This document shows, piece by piece, positions 8,530 to 17,996 of a DNA stretch of 64,000 nt (position 1 is the first letter of the stretch; every line of letters starts with the position of its first letter). The stretch is taken from positions 1,533,001 through 1,597,000 of the forward strand of contig NZ_CP150096.1 in assembly GCF_038396765.1 (NCBI RefSeq), read 5' to 3'. This DNA is from Chitinophaga caseinilytica (lineage in GTDB: Bacteria > Bacteroidota > Bacteroidia > Chitinophagales > Chitinophagaceae). The notes under the pieces are model-generated. The model saw nothing but the letters and a program-made list of their open reading frames with translations, made no database searches and was not told the DNA's origin. The translations under genes and the position numbers were made by a program.

Positions 8530-9393
8530 ATGCTGATTACGCGAATTTTATGCAAGACAGCCGGGATAGCGGCGCTTTTATGTGCCGGGTGGCTCCAACC
8601 CGCCATGGCGCAGAACGAGCTGAGCTATGTGGGGGAACTGGGCTTTACGGCCGGGGCAGCCCATTATTTCGGCGATCTCAATACGCACGGCGGGCTGAAG
8701 GCGCCCAAGCCGGCGGTCGGCATTTTCTACCGGAAGTATTTCAACGATTATATCGGCGCCCGGGCGCATTTCCGGTTCATGAACGTGGGATATTCGGACG
8801 TTTACAGCTCCAACGACTTCCAGCGCCGCCGGAACCTCAGCTTCAATTCAAACATCTTTGAGTTGGCGGTGCAGGGAGATTTTAACTTTTTCCGGTTTGA
8901 GCCGGGGAGCCAGGATTACCGTTTTTCCCCGTATTTGACGGTGGGGGCTTCGGCGTTCCATTTTAACCCGTACGCGTATTACCAGGACCGTAAGTATTAC
9001 CTGCAGCCTTTGGGGACGGAGGGGCAGCATTCTGGTCTTTTTCCCGACAGAAAGCCATATTCTCTCTATAATTTCGCGTTTTTGATCGGCGGAGGGCTGA
9101 AATACAGCCTGAACCGGCGTTTGAACCTGGGGTTGGAGGTGTTGTACCGTTTCGCGCAGACAGACTATCTGGATGACGTAAGTACCACCTTCGCGGGGCT
9201 TTCCGCCTTCCCCAACAAGCCGGACGGCAGCAGTACCATTGCCGCTGTTTTGCAGGACCGGTCTACCGTTACCTCCAATCCGCCCATCGGCGAAGTGGGC
9301 CGCCAGCGGGGCAATAGCCGCGACAAAGACCAGTTTGCCACGATCGAGATCACTTTGGGTATCCTTTTCACTTCCTACCGCTGTAAATTTTAA
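8530..9393 (+). CDS. porG: DUF6089 outer-membrane protein, PorG-like
   Basis: A 287-aa protein with a signal peptide (cleavage after about residue 27, QPAMAQ) and a small beta-barrel: GELGFTAGAAHYFGDLN at the mature start, alternating hydrophobic strands, and a C-terminal strand ending in RCKF. It resembles DUF6089, the family of PorG, a barrel protein of the type IX secretion/gliding apparatus in Porphyromonas. The position directly before uppS and bamA is the same as for porG in P. gingivalis. Start at ATG 8530 gives a proper signal peptide; the upstream in-frame extension does not. The symbol rests on family plus synteny. Confidence 0.75.
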   Translation: MLITRILCKTAGIAALLCAGWLQPAMAQNELSYVGELGFTAGAAHYFGDLNTHGGLKAPKPAVGIFYRKYFNDYIGARAHFRFMNVGYSDVYSSNDFQRRRNLSFNSNIFELAVQGDFNFFRFEPGSQDYRFSPYLTVGASAFHFNPYAYYQDRKYYLQPLGTEGQHSGLFPDRKPYSLYNFAFLIGGGLKYSLNRRLNLGLEVLYRFAQTDYLDDVSTTFAGLSAFPNKPDGSSTIAAVLQDRSTVTSNPPIGEVGRQRGNSRDKDQFATIEITLGILFTSYRCKF

Positions 9394-9483
9394 CCCGCTA
9401 AGCCGCTGCGGACGGCCATTCCCGTTAAAACTACGTTAAAACGGCCCGCCCCCTTTGCAGGAAAGGCCATAAAGTTATTTTTG

Positions 9484-9491
9484 TATCTTTG
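9484..9491 (+). promoter_or_regulatory. -7 promoter element (TATCTTTG) before uppS
   Basis: Exact match to TAnnTTTG, 41 bases before the uppS ATG, in the 139-base gap that separates porG from the uppS-bamA pair. A TTTG at 9454-9457 is 26 bases upstream, slightly too far for the standard -33. Confidence 0.55.
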
Positions 9492-9532
9492 CACACTTTT
9501 AGTAAATCTGTATTAATACGCCTGAACTAGTC

Positions 9533-10294
9533 ATGAGTTTGAAGGATCAATTAGACCTGCAACGACTGCCCCGACACATCGCCATCATCATGGACGGTAA
9601 TGGCCGATGGGCCAAGGAGCGGGGTCAGGACCGGCTGTACGGGCATCATCAGGGAGTGGAAAGTGTGCGGGATATAGTGGAGGGTTGCGCCGAACTGGGC
9701 GTCGAATACCTGACGCTGTACGCCTTTTCTACCGAAAACTGGGACCGCCCGGTTTATGAAGTCAACGGCATTATGGAGCTGCTGGTGACTACCATCCGCA
9801 AGGAAGTAGACACCCTCAACCGAAATAATATCCGGCTGCATGTGATTGGAGACATGAACATGTTGCCCCCCCATTGCCAGCGCGAACTGGAGGAAGCACG
9901 GGAAATCACCTCCCATAACGGAGGCCTGAACCTCGTGATGGCCCTCAGCTACAGCTCCCGCTGGGAAATACTCGAAGCCGTGCGCGCCATCGCACGGGAC
10001 GCGAAAGAAGGAAAAATCAATCCGGAAGATATCAACCACGAAAGCTGGTCAAAATATCTCAGTACTTCCCAACTGCCCGATCCCGAGCTGATGATCAGGA
10101 CCTCAGGGGAACACCGCATCAGCAATTTCCTTTTATACCAAATCGCCTACGCGGAACTGTATTTCACCAATACCCGCTGGCCCGACTTCCGCAAGGAAAA
10201 CCTTTACGAAGCCATCCTCAATTATCAAAACAGAGAACGTAGATTCGGCAAAACAAGCGAACAAATACAGCAGAATGAAGAAATTGTTTCCTAA
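9533..10294 (+). CDS. uppS: Isoprenyl transferase (undecaprenyl diphosphate synthase)
   Basis: Cytosolic/membrane-peripheral cis-prenyltransferase that builds the C55 carrier lipid for peptidoglycan and surface polysaccharides. Motifs: HIAIIMDGNGRWA with catalytic Asp21, the YAFSTENWDRP segment, and the C-terminal PDPELMIRTSGEHRISNFLLYQIAYAELYF region. Length (253 aa) is normal. Its last 20 bases overlap the start of bamA, so the two are translationally coupled. The product also serves the glycan locus further right in this window. Confidence 0.95.
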   Translation: MSLKDQLDLQRLPRHIAIIMDGNGRWAKERGQDRLYGHHQGVESVRDIVEGCAELGVEYLTLYAFSTENWDRPVYEVNGIMELLVTTIRKEVDTLNRNNIRLHVIGDMNMLPPHCQRELEEAREITSHNGGLNLVMALSYSSRWEILEAVRAIARDAKEGKINPEDINHESWSKYLSTSQLPDPELMIRTSGEHRISNFLLYQIAYAELYFTNTRWPDFRKENLYEAILNYQNRERRFGKTSEQIQQNEEIVS

Positions 10295-13016
10295 AAGCCT
10301 ACTGGCCGTAGTTTTATGTTGCAGCGCGGGATTATCTGTGCGTGCCCAACAAAGGGATACGGTACCCCTGCCAAATCCTCCGGCAGGCATCAGCCCCTGG
10401 TCCCTGGGCAACCCACAACAGTACGAGATAGCCGATATCGCCGTTTCTGGCACCGAGTTCCTCGACAAATCCCTCCTCCTGTCCCTCTCCGGCCTTAACG
10501 TGGGCGATAAAGTAGTGCTGCCCGGCGACCACTTCGCCAAGGCCATCCAGGCACTCTGGGGACAACGACTTTTTTCAAACATCGCCATCTATATCACCAA
10601 AATCGAAGGAGAAAAAATCTGGCTGGAAATTTCCCTCGTGGAAAAACCCCGTATGTCCAACTTCTTCTGGAAAGGGATCAAAAAGTCGGATGGCGACGAG
10701 CTGACCACCAAGGCCGGCATCCGCAAGGGTAGCGTGGTAACCGAAGCCATGCAGCAAAATACTTACAACGTTATCCGTAAATACTACGCCGATAAAGGTT
10801 TCCGCAACGTGTCCATGAGAATGGACATCCGCAAAGACCCTCCCCCGGCCGTGAATTCTGCTACCGTGTATTTCTTCGTGGATAAGGGCCACAAAGTGAA
10901 AGTGAACGATATCAACGTGATCGGCAACTATAACGTCGCCGAAAACACGATCAAAAAGAAAATGAAGGGCACCAAGGAATTGAGCCACTTCACCCTGTAC
11001 CCCGACATGGCCAACGCCTGGATCGACAGTATGGCCACCACCGATACCTACTGGCAGGATATGGGATGGCTCTCGCCGACCCGCACCCTCCAGCAGTTGG
11101 ATCCTTACTTCCGCTTCAAGCTCTTCGCCAACGCGAAATTCAACGACGCCAAGTACGAGGAAGACAAGGAAAAAATCGTCGCCTACTACAACTCCAAAGG
11201 CCACCGCGATTTCCAGATCGTGGACGATACGCTGTATAACAACGCCAAAGGAAACCTGAACATCGAAATGAAGGTGGACGAAGGCAAGAAATATTATTTC
11301 GGGAATATCACCTGGAGAGGGAACACCGTTTATAGCGACACCATCCTTTCCCGCGCCATGGGCATCCAGAAAGGAGATGTGTATAACCTCGAACTGCTGA
11401 ACAAACGACTCGGAACGCCTCCCGGCCCCGAAGGCGGAGACATCAGCTCGCTGTATATGGACGACGGTTACCTCTTCTTCCAGATCGACCCCGTGGAGAT
11501 CGGCATCCGGGGAGACACCATCGATTTCGAGATCCGCATGCAGGAAGGGCCCCAGGCTACCATCAAAGACATCCGCATCGCTGGTAACGAAAAAACCAAC
11601 GAACACGTGATCCGCCGCGAACTGAGGACCATGCCCGGCGATAAATTCAGCCGCCAGAACCTCATCCGCTCCCAGCGCGAAATTTCCCAGCTCGGCTTCT
11701 TCAACCCCGAAACCATCGGCATCAACCCCGTTCCCAACGTACAGGAAGGGACCGTGGACATCGACTATAAAGTGGAAGAAAGAGCGAACGACCAGCTGGA
11801 ACTGTCTGCCGGCTGGGGCGGGTACATCGGTCTCACCGGTACCCTCGGCGTAACGTTCAACAACTTCTCGCTGCGCAACATCTTCAAAAAGGAAACCTGG
11901 GACCCGTTACCTTCCGGCGACGGTCAGAAACTCAGCGTTCGTATATCCTCCAACGGTAAAGCCTACCGTTCCTACAACTTCTCCTTCACCGAGCCCTGGC
12001 TCGGCGGAAAGAAAAGGAACCCCTTCTCCGTCAACTTCTACAGCACTTACCAGAACCCGAACGCCTTCGCGGAATATTATAATATGCCCGTTGCCAACAA
12101 AGGCGCATACTTCCGGGTACTCGGCGGTTCCGTTTCCATCGGTAAACAGCTGAAATGGCCGGACGACTTCTTCTCCATTATGTACGCGGTGAACTATCAG
12201 CGTTATAAACTGAAAGATTTCAACTACTTCGGGCTCGCCGGCTTCGATAACGGTACGGCCAATAACCTGTCGCTCCGTATCACCCTCGCGCGTTCTTCGG
12301 TAGACCAGCAGATCTTCCCGCGCAGTGGTTCCAGCTTCATGCTGTTCGGCCAGTTCACGCCGCCGTATTCCGTTTTCAATCCCGAAAAGGATTACAAATC
12401 CGAGCCGATCGCAGACCAGTTCAAATTCATCGAGTACCAGAAATACCGTATGAACGCCGAATGGTACGTGCCGCTGTCGCGCCCGCGCGGTACCGACAAC
12501 AAGTCGCTGGTACTGAAAGTGGCTGCCAAGTTCGGTTACGTAGCTGCCTACAACGGCCGCACCACGCTTTCGCCTTTCGGCCGCTTCGAGCTGGGTGGCG
12601 ACGGTCTGAGCAACTTCGCGGTGTATGACCGTGACATCATTTCGCAGCGTGGTTATCCTGTATATTATACGTCTAACCCGAAGCTCAACCCCGAAAGCGG
12701 TTCGCCGCCGAATGGGTACTCCGGCTTCACGATGTTTAATAAATATGTCGTGGAACTGCGCTATCCCTTCAGCCTGAACCCGAGCTCCACGATCTTCGGC
12801 CTCATGTTCCTGGAAGCAGCGAACGGTTACCGTGATATCAAGGAATACGATCCGTTCCGCCTGCGCCGCTCCGTTGGTCTGGGTGCGCGGTTCTATCTCC
12901 CCATGTTCGGTCTGCTCGGTTTCGACTATGGCATAGGTTTGGATAGGTTAACGCCCGGAGGCGGGCTCAAAAATGCAGGTAAATTCACCTTCATGCTGGG
13001 CTTTGAGCCGGAATAA
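10275..13016 (+). CDS. bamA: Outer membrane protein assembly factor BamA
   Basis: Core of the BAM machine that inserts beta-barrel proteins into the outer membrane. The 913-aa protein has a signal peptide (about residues 1-25, SVRAQQ), a series of POTRA domains to about residue 490 (for example VNDINVIGNYNVAENTIKKK and IKDIRIAGNEKTNEHVIRRE) and a 16-strand barrel. The lid-loop motif reads SQRGYPV near residue 788, the equivalent of VRGF/Y. The last residue is Glu in MLGFEPE rather than the typical terminal aromatic. Overlaps uppS by 20 bases; two Skp-like chaperone genes follow. Confidence 0.95.
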   Translation: MKKLFPKSLLAVVLCCSAGLSVRAQQRDTVPLPNPPAGISPWSLGNPQQYEIADIAVSGTEFLDKSLLLSLSGLNVGDKVVLPGDHFAKAIQALWGQRLFSNIAIYITKIEGEKIWLEISLVEKPRMSNFFWKGIKKSDGDELTTKAGIRKGSVVTEAMQQNTYNVIRKYYADKGFRNVSMRMDIRKDPPPAVNSATVYFFVDKGHKVKVNDINVIGNYNVAENTIKKKMKGTKELSHFTLYPDMANAWIDSMATTDTYWQDMGWLSPTRTLQQLDPYFRFKLFANAKFNDAKYEEDKEKIVAYYNSKGHRDFQIVDDTLYNNAKGNLNIEMKVDEGKKYYFGNITWRGNTVYSDTILSRAMGIQKGDVYNLELLNKRLGTPPGPEGGDISSLYMDDGYLFFQIDPVEIGIRGDTIDFEIRMQEGPQATIKDIRIAGNEKTNEHVIRRELRTMPGDKFSRQNLIRSQREISQLGFFNPETIGINPVPNVQEGTVDIDYKVEERANDQLELSAGWGGYIGLTGTLGVTFNNFSLRNIFKKETWDPLPSGDGQKLSVRISSNGKAYRSYNFSFTEPWLGGKKRNPFSVNFYSTYQNPNAFAEYYNMPVANKGAYFRVLGGSVSIGKQLKWPDDFFSIMYAVNYQRYKLKDFNYFGLAGFDNGTANNLSLRITLARSSVDQQIFPRSGSSFMLFGQFTPPYSVFNPEKDYKSEPIADQFKFIEYQKYRMNAEWYVPLSRPRGTDNKSLVLKVAAKFGYVAAYNGRTTLSPFGRFELGGDGLSNFAVYDRDIISQRGYPVYYTSNPKLNPESGSPPNGYSGFTMFNKYVVELRYPFSLNPSSTIFGLMFLEAANGYRDIKEYDPFRLRRSVGLGARFYLPMFGLLGFDYGIGLDRLTPGGGLKNAGKFTFMLGFEPE

Positions 13017-13069
13017 GAAAATTATTATATATTGCGAAGCCTGATTTTCGCATAAAAAAATTACGACCG

Positions 13070-13585
13070 ATGAAAAGAATCTTAATTACCATGATTTTGG
13101 TGCTCGGTGCCTTCGGAGGCGCTTTCGCACAGCGGTATTGTGTAATTGATACGAAATATATCCTGGAAAGCGTTCCCGACTACAAAGACGCGCAAAAGAA
13201 GCTCGACGCCGTAGCGGAACAGTGGCAGAAGGAAATCGACGCCAAATTCCAGGAGGTAGACAAAATGTACAAATCCTACCAGGCCGAATCGGTGATGTTG
13301 ACAGATGATCTGAAAAGAAAGCGGGAAGATGAGATCATCGCCCGTGAGAAAGAAGCGAAAGACCTGCAGAAGAAAAGATTCGGTTATGAGGGCGACCTGT
13401 TCAAGAAACGCGAAGAACTGGTAAAACCCATCCAGGACAAGATCTACAACGCCGTTCAGAAGTTGGCCGCCAGCAGGATGTACGACTTCGTGCTGGATAA
13501 ATCCGGCGGCATCACGGTGATCTTCGCAGATCCGAAACTGGACAAAAGCGAAGAGATCCTGAAAGCACTGGGCGTGAAACAATGA
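13070..13585 (+). CDS. OmpH/Skp family periplasmic chaperone (first copy)
   Basis: Exported 171-aa protein: signal peptide to about residue 20 (GGAFAQ), then YCVIDTKYILESVPDYKDAQKKLDAVAEQWQ, a long charged coiled coil, and the C-terminal DFVLDKSGGITVIFADPKLDKSEEI. This is the jellyfish-shaped OmpH/Skp fold that holds unfolded outer-membrane proteins in the periplasm for BamA. It starts 53 bases after bamA, and a second copy follows, as is standard in Bacteroidota. Confidence 0.88.
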   Translation: MKRILITMILVLGAFGGAFAQRYCVIDTKYILESVPDYKDAQKKLDAVAEQWQKEIDAKFQEVDKMYKSYQAESVMLTDDLKRKREDEIIAREKEAKDLQKKRFGYEGDLFKKREELVKPIQDKIYNAVQKLAASRMYDFVLDKSGGITVIFADPKLDKSEEILKALGVKQ

Positions 13586-13654
13586 TCCCTTGAGACATCA
13601 GACCTATAAAAATTAAACATTCTACATTCTTTTAATCAACAAGACAACATCATC

Positions 13655-14191
13655 ATGAAGAAGTTAGTAATCATCGCTATTGTCGCGTTCACCGGGTTTT
13701 GCAGCGTGAAGGCCAATGCACAGACCAAAATCGCGCACATCAACACCCAGGCTTTGATCGAAGCGATGCCCGATTATAAAAAAGCACAAACTGAAATCGA
13801 GACCTACGCAGGTAGCCTCGAGAAAGAAAGCCAGGCCCTGATCGCCGAGTACAACAACAAAGTTGCTGCCCTCGAAAAAGCGCCCAAAGAGCAGAGCGAA
13901 GTGATGAAAGCCGCTCAAATCAAAGATATCCAGGACATCCAGAAAAGAATCCAGGATTACGAGCAAATCGCCCGCGAAAGGATCCAGACCAAACAGAACG
14001 AACTGCTGAAGCCCGTTTACGATAAAGCCCGCAAAGCGATCGAAGACGTTGCCAAGGAGAAAGGTTATGCGTATGTGATCGACAACTCCGGCGGATCCCT
14101 CCTGGTTTCCCCCGCTGCTGACGACATCCTCGCCCCGGTGAAAACCAAACTGGGCGTACCCGCTACCGCAGCTCCCGCAGCCGCTAAATAA
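13655..14191 (+). CDS. OmpH/Skp family periplasmic chaperone (second copy)
   Basis: Exported 178-aa protein: signal peptide ending about ANAQ (residue 23), then KIAHINTQALIEAMPDYKKAQTEIE, a central coiled coil rich in Glu, Lys and Gln, and the family C-terminal block YAYVIDNSGGSLLVSPAADDI, followed by an Ala/Pro-rich tail. It is a paralogue of the preceding gene (similar VPDYKDAQKK/MPDYKKAQTE start) and closes the bamA operon, ahead of a strong terminator. Confidence 0.88.
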   Translation: MKKLVIIAIVAFTGFCSVKANAQTKIAHINTQALIEAMPDYKKAQTEIETYAGSLEKESQALIAEYNNKVAALEKAPKEQSEVMKAAQIKDIQDIQKRIQDYEQIARERIQTKQNELLKPVYDKARKAIEDVAKEKGYAYVIDNSGGSLLVSPAADDILAPVKTKLGVPATAAPAAAK

Positions 14192-14207
14192 GCGTTAAGC
14201 TATTACG

Positions 14208-14238
14208 AAAAGGCCCGGTATCTTGCCGGGCCTTTTTT
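14208..14238 (+). terminator. Terminator of the bamA-ompH operon
   Basis: Stem AAGGCCCGG/CCGGGCCTT with a 7-base loop and a run of T, 17 bases after the second ompH stop. Confidence 0.85.
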
Positions 14239-14503
14239 AATGCATTGAATATCAGATGAAAAAATGAACGTTAAGGACAATTACCGCAGATTTTTCCAAG
14301 TTTTTCAGGATTATACTTCACTGAAAATCAATGGATTAATCAATCAGGCTTACAGTGCTTAGATTTTTCTATCCTTTCCATTTCATTTTTAGATAAAAAA
14401 ACCTACCTTTGCCTTCCGTTTTAAACGGGGCTGATCACAGTCTGCCCGCCCGAAAAACGGATGGGTAAACAGTTTTAAGTACAAGTAGAAAATATTAAAA
14501 ACG
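14239..14503 (+). promoter_or_regulatory. rpmH leader with -7 element TACCTTTG
   Basis: A stretch without a protein gene between the ompH terminator and rpmH. It contains a TAnnTTTG element (TACCTTTG at 14404-14411) about 92 bases before the rpmH ATG, giving a leader of roughly 85 bases. No other structure is recognised; no DnaA-box cluster was seen, so an origin is not supported. Confidence 0.5.
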
Positions 14504-14659
14504 ATGAAACGTACTTTTCAACCGCACAACAGACGCAGAAAGAGCGTACACGGTTTCAGAAAGAGAATGGAAACTGCCAACGGCCGTAAAGTATTGGCAT
14601 CCCGCAGAGCTAAAGGTCGCAAAAAGCTGACCGTATCTGACGAGCGCAAGCTGAAATAA
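14504..14659 (+). CDS. rpmH: 50S ribosomal protein L34
   Basis: A 51-aa, highly basic protein: [20 protein letters not shown] followed by [22 protein letters not shown], the universal L34 sequence, with a short acidic-basic C-terminal extension (TVSDERKLK) common in Bacteroidota. Assembles into the large ribosomal subunit. Followed directly by rnpA, the almost universal arrangement. Confidence 0.97.
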   Translation: MKRTFQPHNRRRKSVHGFRKRMETANGRKVLASRRAKGRKKLTVSDERKLK

Positions 14660-14676
14660 TTCCGTCATTAACTCAT

Positions 14677-15084
14677 ATTGCCATAAAAACTTATTCTTTT
14701 AACAGAGAAGAGAAGTTAAAGAGCAGGAAAATGATTGAAACGCTTTTTCGTGAAGGAAAAGCGTTTTCTATTTTCCCCTGGCGCGTGATCTACATGCCGG
14801 CCAGCCTCACAACGGACAAATTCCCCGTTCAGGCCGGCTTCAGCGTGTCGGCACGCAAATTCCCCCATGCGGTAGACCGCAACCGCATCAAACGCCTCGG
14901 CCGCGAAACGTACCGCCTCCAAAAACAGGTTTTGTACGACGCACTCCTCGCCAACTCCCGCCAGATGGCCGTTTTTTTTATCTACGTCGACAAAAAAATC
15001 CCCGATTTCGCTTCCCTGCAGCCCAAATTTTCGGTAATTTTAGAGAAACTCGCCAGGGAAGCCGGTAGAAAAGAACAGCCATGA
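14677..15084 (+). CDS. rnpA: Ribonuclease P protein component, near-cognate start
   Basis: Protein subunit of RNase P, which removes 5' leaders of precursor tRNAs. The RNR region is [22 protein letters not shown]. The first in-frame ATG (14731) would drop the conserved N-terminal block [18 protein letters not shown], of which the part before Met is encoded in frame upstream. That frame has no ATG, GTG or TTG; the only plausible starts are ATT at 14677 (IAIKTYSF, 135 aa) or ATA at 14683 (IKTYSF, 133 aa). The upstream start is inferred from family conservation. The stop overlaps the yidD start by four bases. Confidence 0.85.
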   Translation: MAIKTYSFNREEKLKSRKMIETLFREGKAFSIFPWRVIYMPASLTTDKFPVQAGFSVSARKFPHAVDRNRIKRLGRETYRLQKQVLYDALLANSRQMAVFFIYVDKKIPDFASLQPKFSVILEKLAREAGRKEQP

Positions 15085-15311
15085 AGCGATTGATGCAAAT
15101 TTTGAGTATCCCGTTCATTTTGTTGATCAAGATCTATCAGTGGTGCATCAGCCCGCTGCTGGGCGCAAAGTGCAGGTACACCCCCACTTGCTCGCAGTAC
15201 GGCCTCGAAGCACTGAAGAAACACGGCCTTTTCAAAGGAGGATGGCTCGCCGCCAAAAGAATCCTCAGTTGCAACCCCTGGGGCGGTCACGGTTACGACC
15301 CCGTGCCCTGA
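15081..15311 (+). CDS. yidD: Membrane protein insertion efficiency factor YidD
   Basis: A 76-aa protein with the amphipathic N-terminus [19 protein letters not shown] and the family core [19 protein letters not shown], then [24 protein letters not shown]. The three Cys residues and the PWG-GG-DPVP ending are diagnostic. YidD assists the YidC insertase and is usually encoded after rnpA; here the ATG overlaps the rnpA stop (ATGA), indicating translational coupling. Confidence 0.95.
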   Translation: MKRLMQILSIPFILLIKIYQWCISPLLGAKCRYTPTCSQYGLEALKKHGLFKGGWLAAKRILSCNPWGGHGYDPVP

Positions 15312-15338
15312 TTCAATCATCCCGAAACACTGACTCGC

Positions 15339-16994
15339 ATGCGGAAATCCAGGAAAATCATGTTGTTCGCGCTCATAGGCATCGCCGGTCTGGCCCTCGC
15401 CTTCCGCAGCAGCGACAAATACTTCCTCATCGCCAAAAACCTAGACATCTTCGCCGCGTTCTACCGCGAGCTCAATACCTATTACGTAGAAGACCTCCCG
15501 CCCGATAAACTCATGCAAACCGGCATCGAAGCCATGCTCGAAGAAACGGACCCCTACACCGACTTCGTCCCCGAAGAAGAGCTCGATGAGCTCCGGTTCA
15601 TGGCCACCGGCAAATACGGCGGCGTTGGCGCTTCCATTTACACCGAAGGAGAATGGACCTCCATCACCGACGTGTACGAAGGCAGCCCCATGGACAAAGC
15701 CGGCGTGAAAGCCGGAGATGTCATCGTTTCGCTCGACGGCAAAAGCGCCAAAAACATGGAGCAGGACATCGTTAGCCGCTACCTCAAGGGAACGGCCGGC
15801 ACCCCGCTCAACATCGTGCTCCGCCATCCCCTCAACAACACCGAAAAAACATACCGCATCATCCGCGAAGACATCAACGTGAAACCCGTGAGCTTCAGCG
15901 GCGTGATCCGTAAAAATATCGGGTACATCAAAATGACCCAGTTCACCGAAGGCAGCGCCGAACAAGTGCAACAAGCCTTCGAATCGCTCAGGAAACAACA
16001 TCCCGGCCTCGCCGGCGTGGTGCTCGACCTGCGCGGCAACCCCGGCGGCCTCCTCGAAGAAGCCGTTTCCCTTTCCAACATCTTTATCGACAAAGGCAAA
16101 CTCATCGTTTCCACCCGCGGGAAAGTGAAGAGCTGGGACCGGGAATACAAAACCAGCCTGTCGCCCATCGATAACCATATTCCCCTCGTGGTGCTCACCA
16201 GCCGCTCTTCCGCCTCCGCATCGGAGATCGTGGCGGGCGCGGTGCAGGACCTGGACCGGGGGCTTGTGGTAGGACAGCGTTCCTATGGCAAGGGGCTCGT
16301 GCAAACTACCCGTCCGCTTCCCTACAACGCCAAGCTGAAAGTGACGACCGCGCGCTATTACACGCCCAGCGGCCGTTGCATCCAGGCGATCGATTATGCG
16401 CATAGGAATGAAGAAGGCGAAGCGGATTATGTGCCGGATTCCCTCCGCAAATCGTTCACCACCGCGGCCGGAAGGCCCGTGAAAGACGGTGGCGGCATCG
16501 AACCGGATGCGCGCGTGGAAAGCACGGTGCTCAGCCAGATCGCCATTACCCTCCTGCGCAAACAATTCATCTTCGACTACGCCACCCGGTATTATTACGC
16601 ACATCCCCAGACGCCCGCCACCAGCGCGGATTTCGTAACCGACGGCATTTTCGATGAATTCCTGAAGTTCCTGGACGGTAAGGATTACAGCTACAAAACC
16701 CGCAGCGAAGAAGCGTTGGACAATTTCAGGTCAACCGCTTCCCGCGAGAAATATTATGACGGCCTCACCAAAGAATTCGAGGTACTCCAGGCAAAAATGA
16801 AGCACGACAAAAAGCAAGACCTGCTCCGCAATAAAGACGAAATCCGCCAGCTGCTTGAAGAGGAAATCGCCAACAGGTACTTCCCCCAGGCCGGGCGCAT
16901 CGAGCGGTCGCTGGTGTGGGACAAGGACGTCGACGAAGCCGTGACCCTGTTGCAAAGCCCGCAGAAATACCAACAGCTGCTGACCCGTAAGTAA
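15339..16994 (+). CDS. S41 family C-terminal processing protease
   Basis: A 551-aa exported serine protease of the CtpA/Prc type. An N-terminal membrane anchor or signal (about residues 5-22) precedes a helical segment, a PDZ domain (about 85-165, GGVGASIYTEGEWTSITDVYEGSPMD type), and the S41 catalytic domain with Ser in SRSSASASEI (about residue 290) and Lys in SYGKGLVQT (about 316). The last 150 residues form a helical C-terminal domain. Likely trims periplasmic or envelope proteins. It begins 28 bases after yidD and ends before a 12-bp hairpin terminator. Confidence 0.88.
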   Translation: MRKSRKIMLFALIGIAGLALAFRSSDKYFLIAKNLDIFAAFYRELNTYYVEDLPPDKLMQTGIEAMLEETDPYTDFVPEEELDELRFMATGKYGGVGASIYTEGEWTSITDVYEGSPMDKAGVKAGDVIVSLDGKSAKNMEQDIVSRYLKGTAGTPLNIVLRHPLNNTEKTYRIIREDINVKPVSFSGVIRKNIGYIKMTQFTEGSAEQVQQAFESLRKQHPGLAGVVLDLRGNPGGLLEEAVSLSNIFIDKGKLIVSTRGKVKSWDREYKTSLSPIDNHIPLVVLTSRSSASASEIVAGAVQDLDRGLVVGQRSYGKGLVQTTRPLPYNAKLKVTTARYYTPSGRCIQAIDYAHRNEEGEADYVPDSLRKSFTTAAGRPVKDGGGIEPDARVESTVLSQIAITLLRKQFIFDYATRYYYAHPQTPATSADFVTDGIFDEFLKFLDGKDYSYKTRSEEALDNFRSTASREKYYDGLTKEFEVLQAKMKHDKKQDLLRNKDEIRQLLEEEIANRYFPQAGRIERSLVWDKDVDEAVTLLQSPQKYQQLLTRK

Positions 16995-17024
16995 CAGTCC
17001 ACCAGCCGTTTATCATAAAAATAG

Positions 17025-17064
17025 TTTAGCCATGCACGATTTGTTGCATGGCTAAATTGTTTTT
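17025..17064 (+). terminator. Terminator after the S41 protease gene
   Basis: Perfect 12-bp inverted repeat (TTTAGCCATGCA and its complement) with an 8-base loop, followed by TTGTTTTT. Confidence 0.85.
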
Positions 17065-17100
17065 CGTTCTTTTATAGCGACGCAATTGCACCCTCCACAT

Positions 17101-17910
17101 ATGAGTAACCATCTGTATTCCGCAGCATTGATCGCATTATTTTCGCTCGCGGCCTGTACGGCCGGAAAGCAGGCCCGCACTGCAACAGCAACGCCGGTCA
17201 GTGTACTGAGCTACAACATCCATCACGCCAATCCGCCTTCGGTAGCAGATAAGATCGACATCGACGCCATTGCCCGGGTGATCGCCGATGCGAAGCCCGA
17301 CCTGGTGGCTCTGCAAGAGGTGGACGTTCATACAACGCGCTCCGGCAGCGGATTGCACCAGGCGGAAGAACTGGCGAAGCGGGCGGGGATGAAGGCGTTC
17401 TTCGCGAAGGGGATCGATTATGCGGGTGGAGAATACGGCATCGCCGTGTTGTCGAAATACCCGGTGATCGATACCAAACGTTATGCATTGACGACACTGG
17501 CGGGAACGGGCGGTGAGCCCCGTGCACTGGCGACCGTGCTGGTGGAATTGCCCGGCGGGAAAAGGGTGTTGATGGCCTGCACGCATCTCGATGCACAGCG
17601 GAACGACAGTAACCGTATCGTTCAGATGCGCGAAGTGACCGAGATTTTGTCGAAACAACCTTACCCGGTAATTGTGGCAGGAGATATGAACGCTTCGGCC
17701 GGAGGGCCCGTCATCCAGCAGCTGGACGCGCATTTCAGCCGTACCTGCAACGATTGCGCCCCTACGATCCCCGTGGAGAAACCGCGCCGCTGTATCGATT
17801 TCATCGCCTATTCGAAAGGGAAATTTTCGGTGATCAGCCATGAAGTGATCAAAGAGACCTACGCTTCCGACCATCTTCCCGTCAAATCCATCCTGCAACC
17901 TGCATTCTAG
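17101..17910 (+). CDS. Endonuclease/exonuclease/phosphatase-family lipoprotein
   Basis: A 269-aa EEP-fold phosphodiesterase made as a lipoprotein (lipobox SLAAC, Cys19). Catalytic landmarks: SYNIHHANP (metal Asn), ALQEVDVHTTR (metal Glu), CTHLDAQRNDSNR (His/Asp), AGDMNASAGG (metal Asp/Asn) and the C-terminal SDHLPV (catalytic His). Relatives cleave phosphodiester bonds in lipids, sugars or nucleic acids; an exported member in Bacteroidota is more likely to act on envelope or nutrient substrates. ATG 17101 is preferred over a TTG at 17086 because it gives a normal signal peptide. Stands alone between a terminator and the next operon. Confidence 0.8.
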   Translation: MSNHLYSAALIALFSLAACTAGKQARTATATPVSVLSYNIHHANPPSVADKIDIDAIARVIADAKPDLVALQEVDVHTTRSGSGLHQAEELAKRAGMKAFFAKGIDYAGGEYGIAVLSKYPVIDTKRYALTTLAGTGGEPRALATVLVELPGGKRVLMACTHLDAQRNDSNRIVQMREVTEILSKQPYPVIVAGDMNASAGGPVIQQLDAHFSRTCNDCAPTIPVEKPRRCIDFIAYSKGKFSVISHEVIKETYASDHLPVKSILQPAF

Positions 17911-17996
17911 TTGCAATTGTATTTGCTAAAATAATTAACTAAATTGACCAATCGAGCAACCATACGTACACGTAAAATCTATAAAAGTATCAACTC

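Noticed and set aside
14192..14503. Replication origin next to rpmH-rnpA
   Set aside because: No dnaA gene and no cluster of DnaA boxes was seen; in Bacteroidota the origin is commonly elsewhere.
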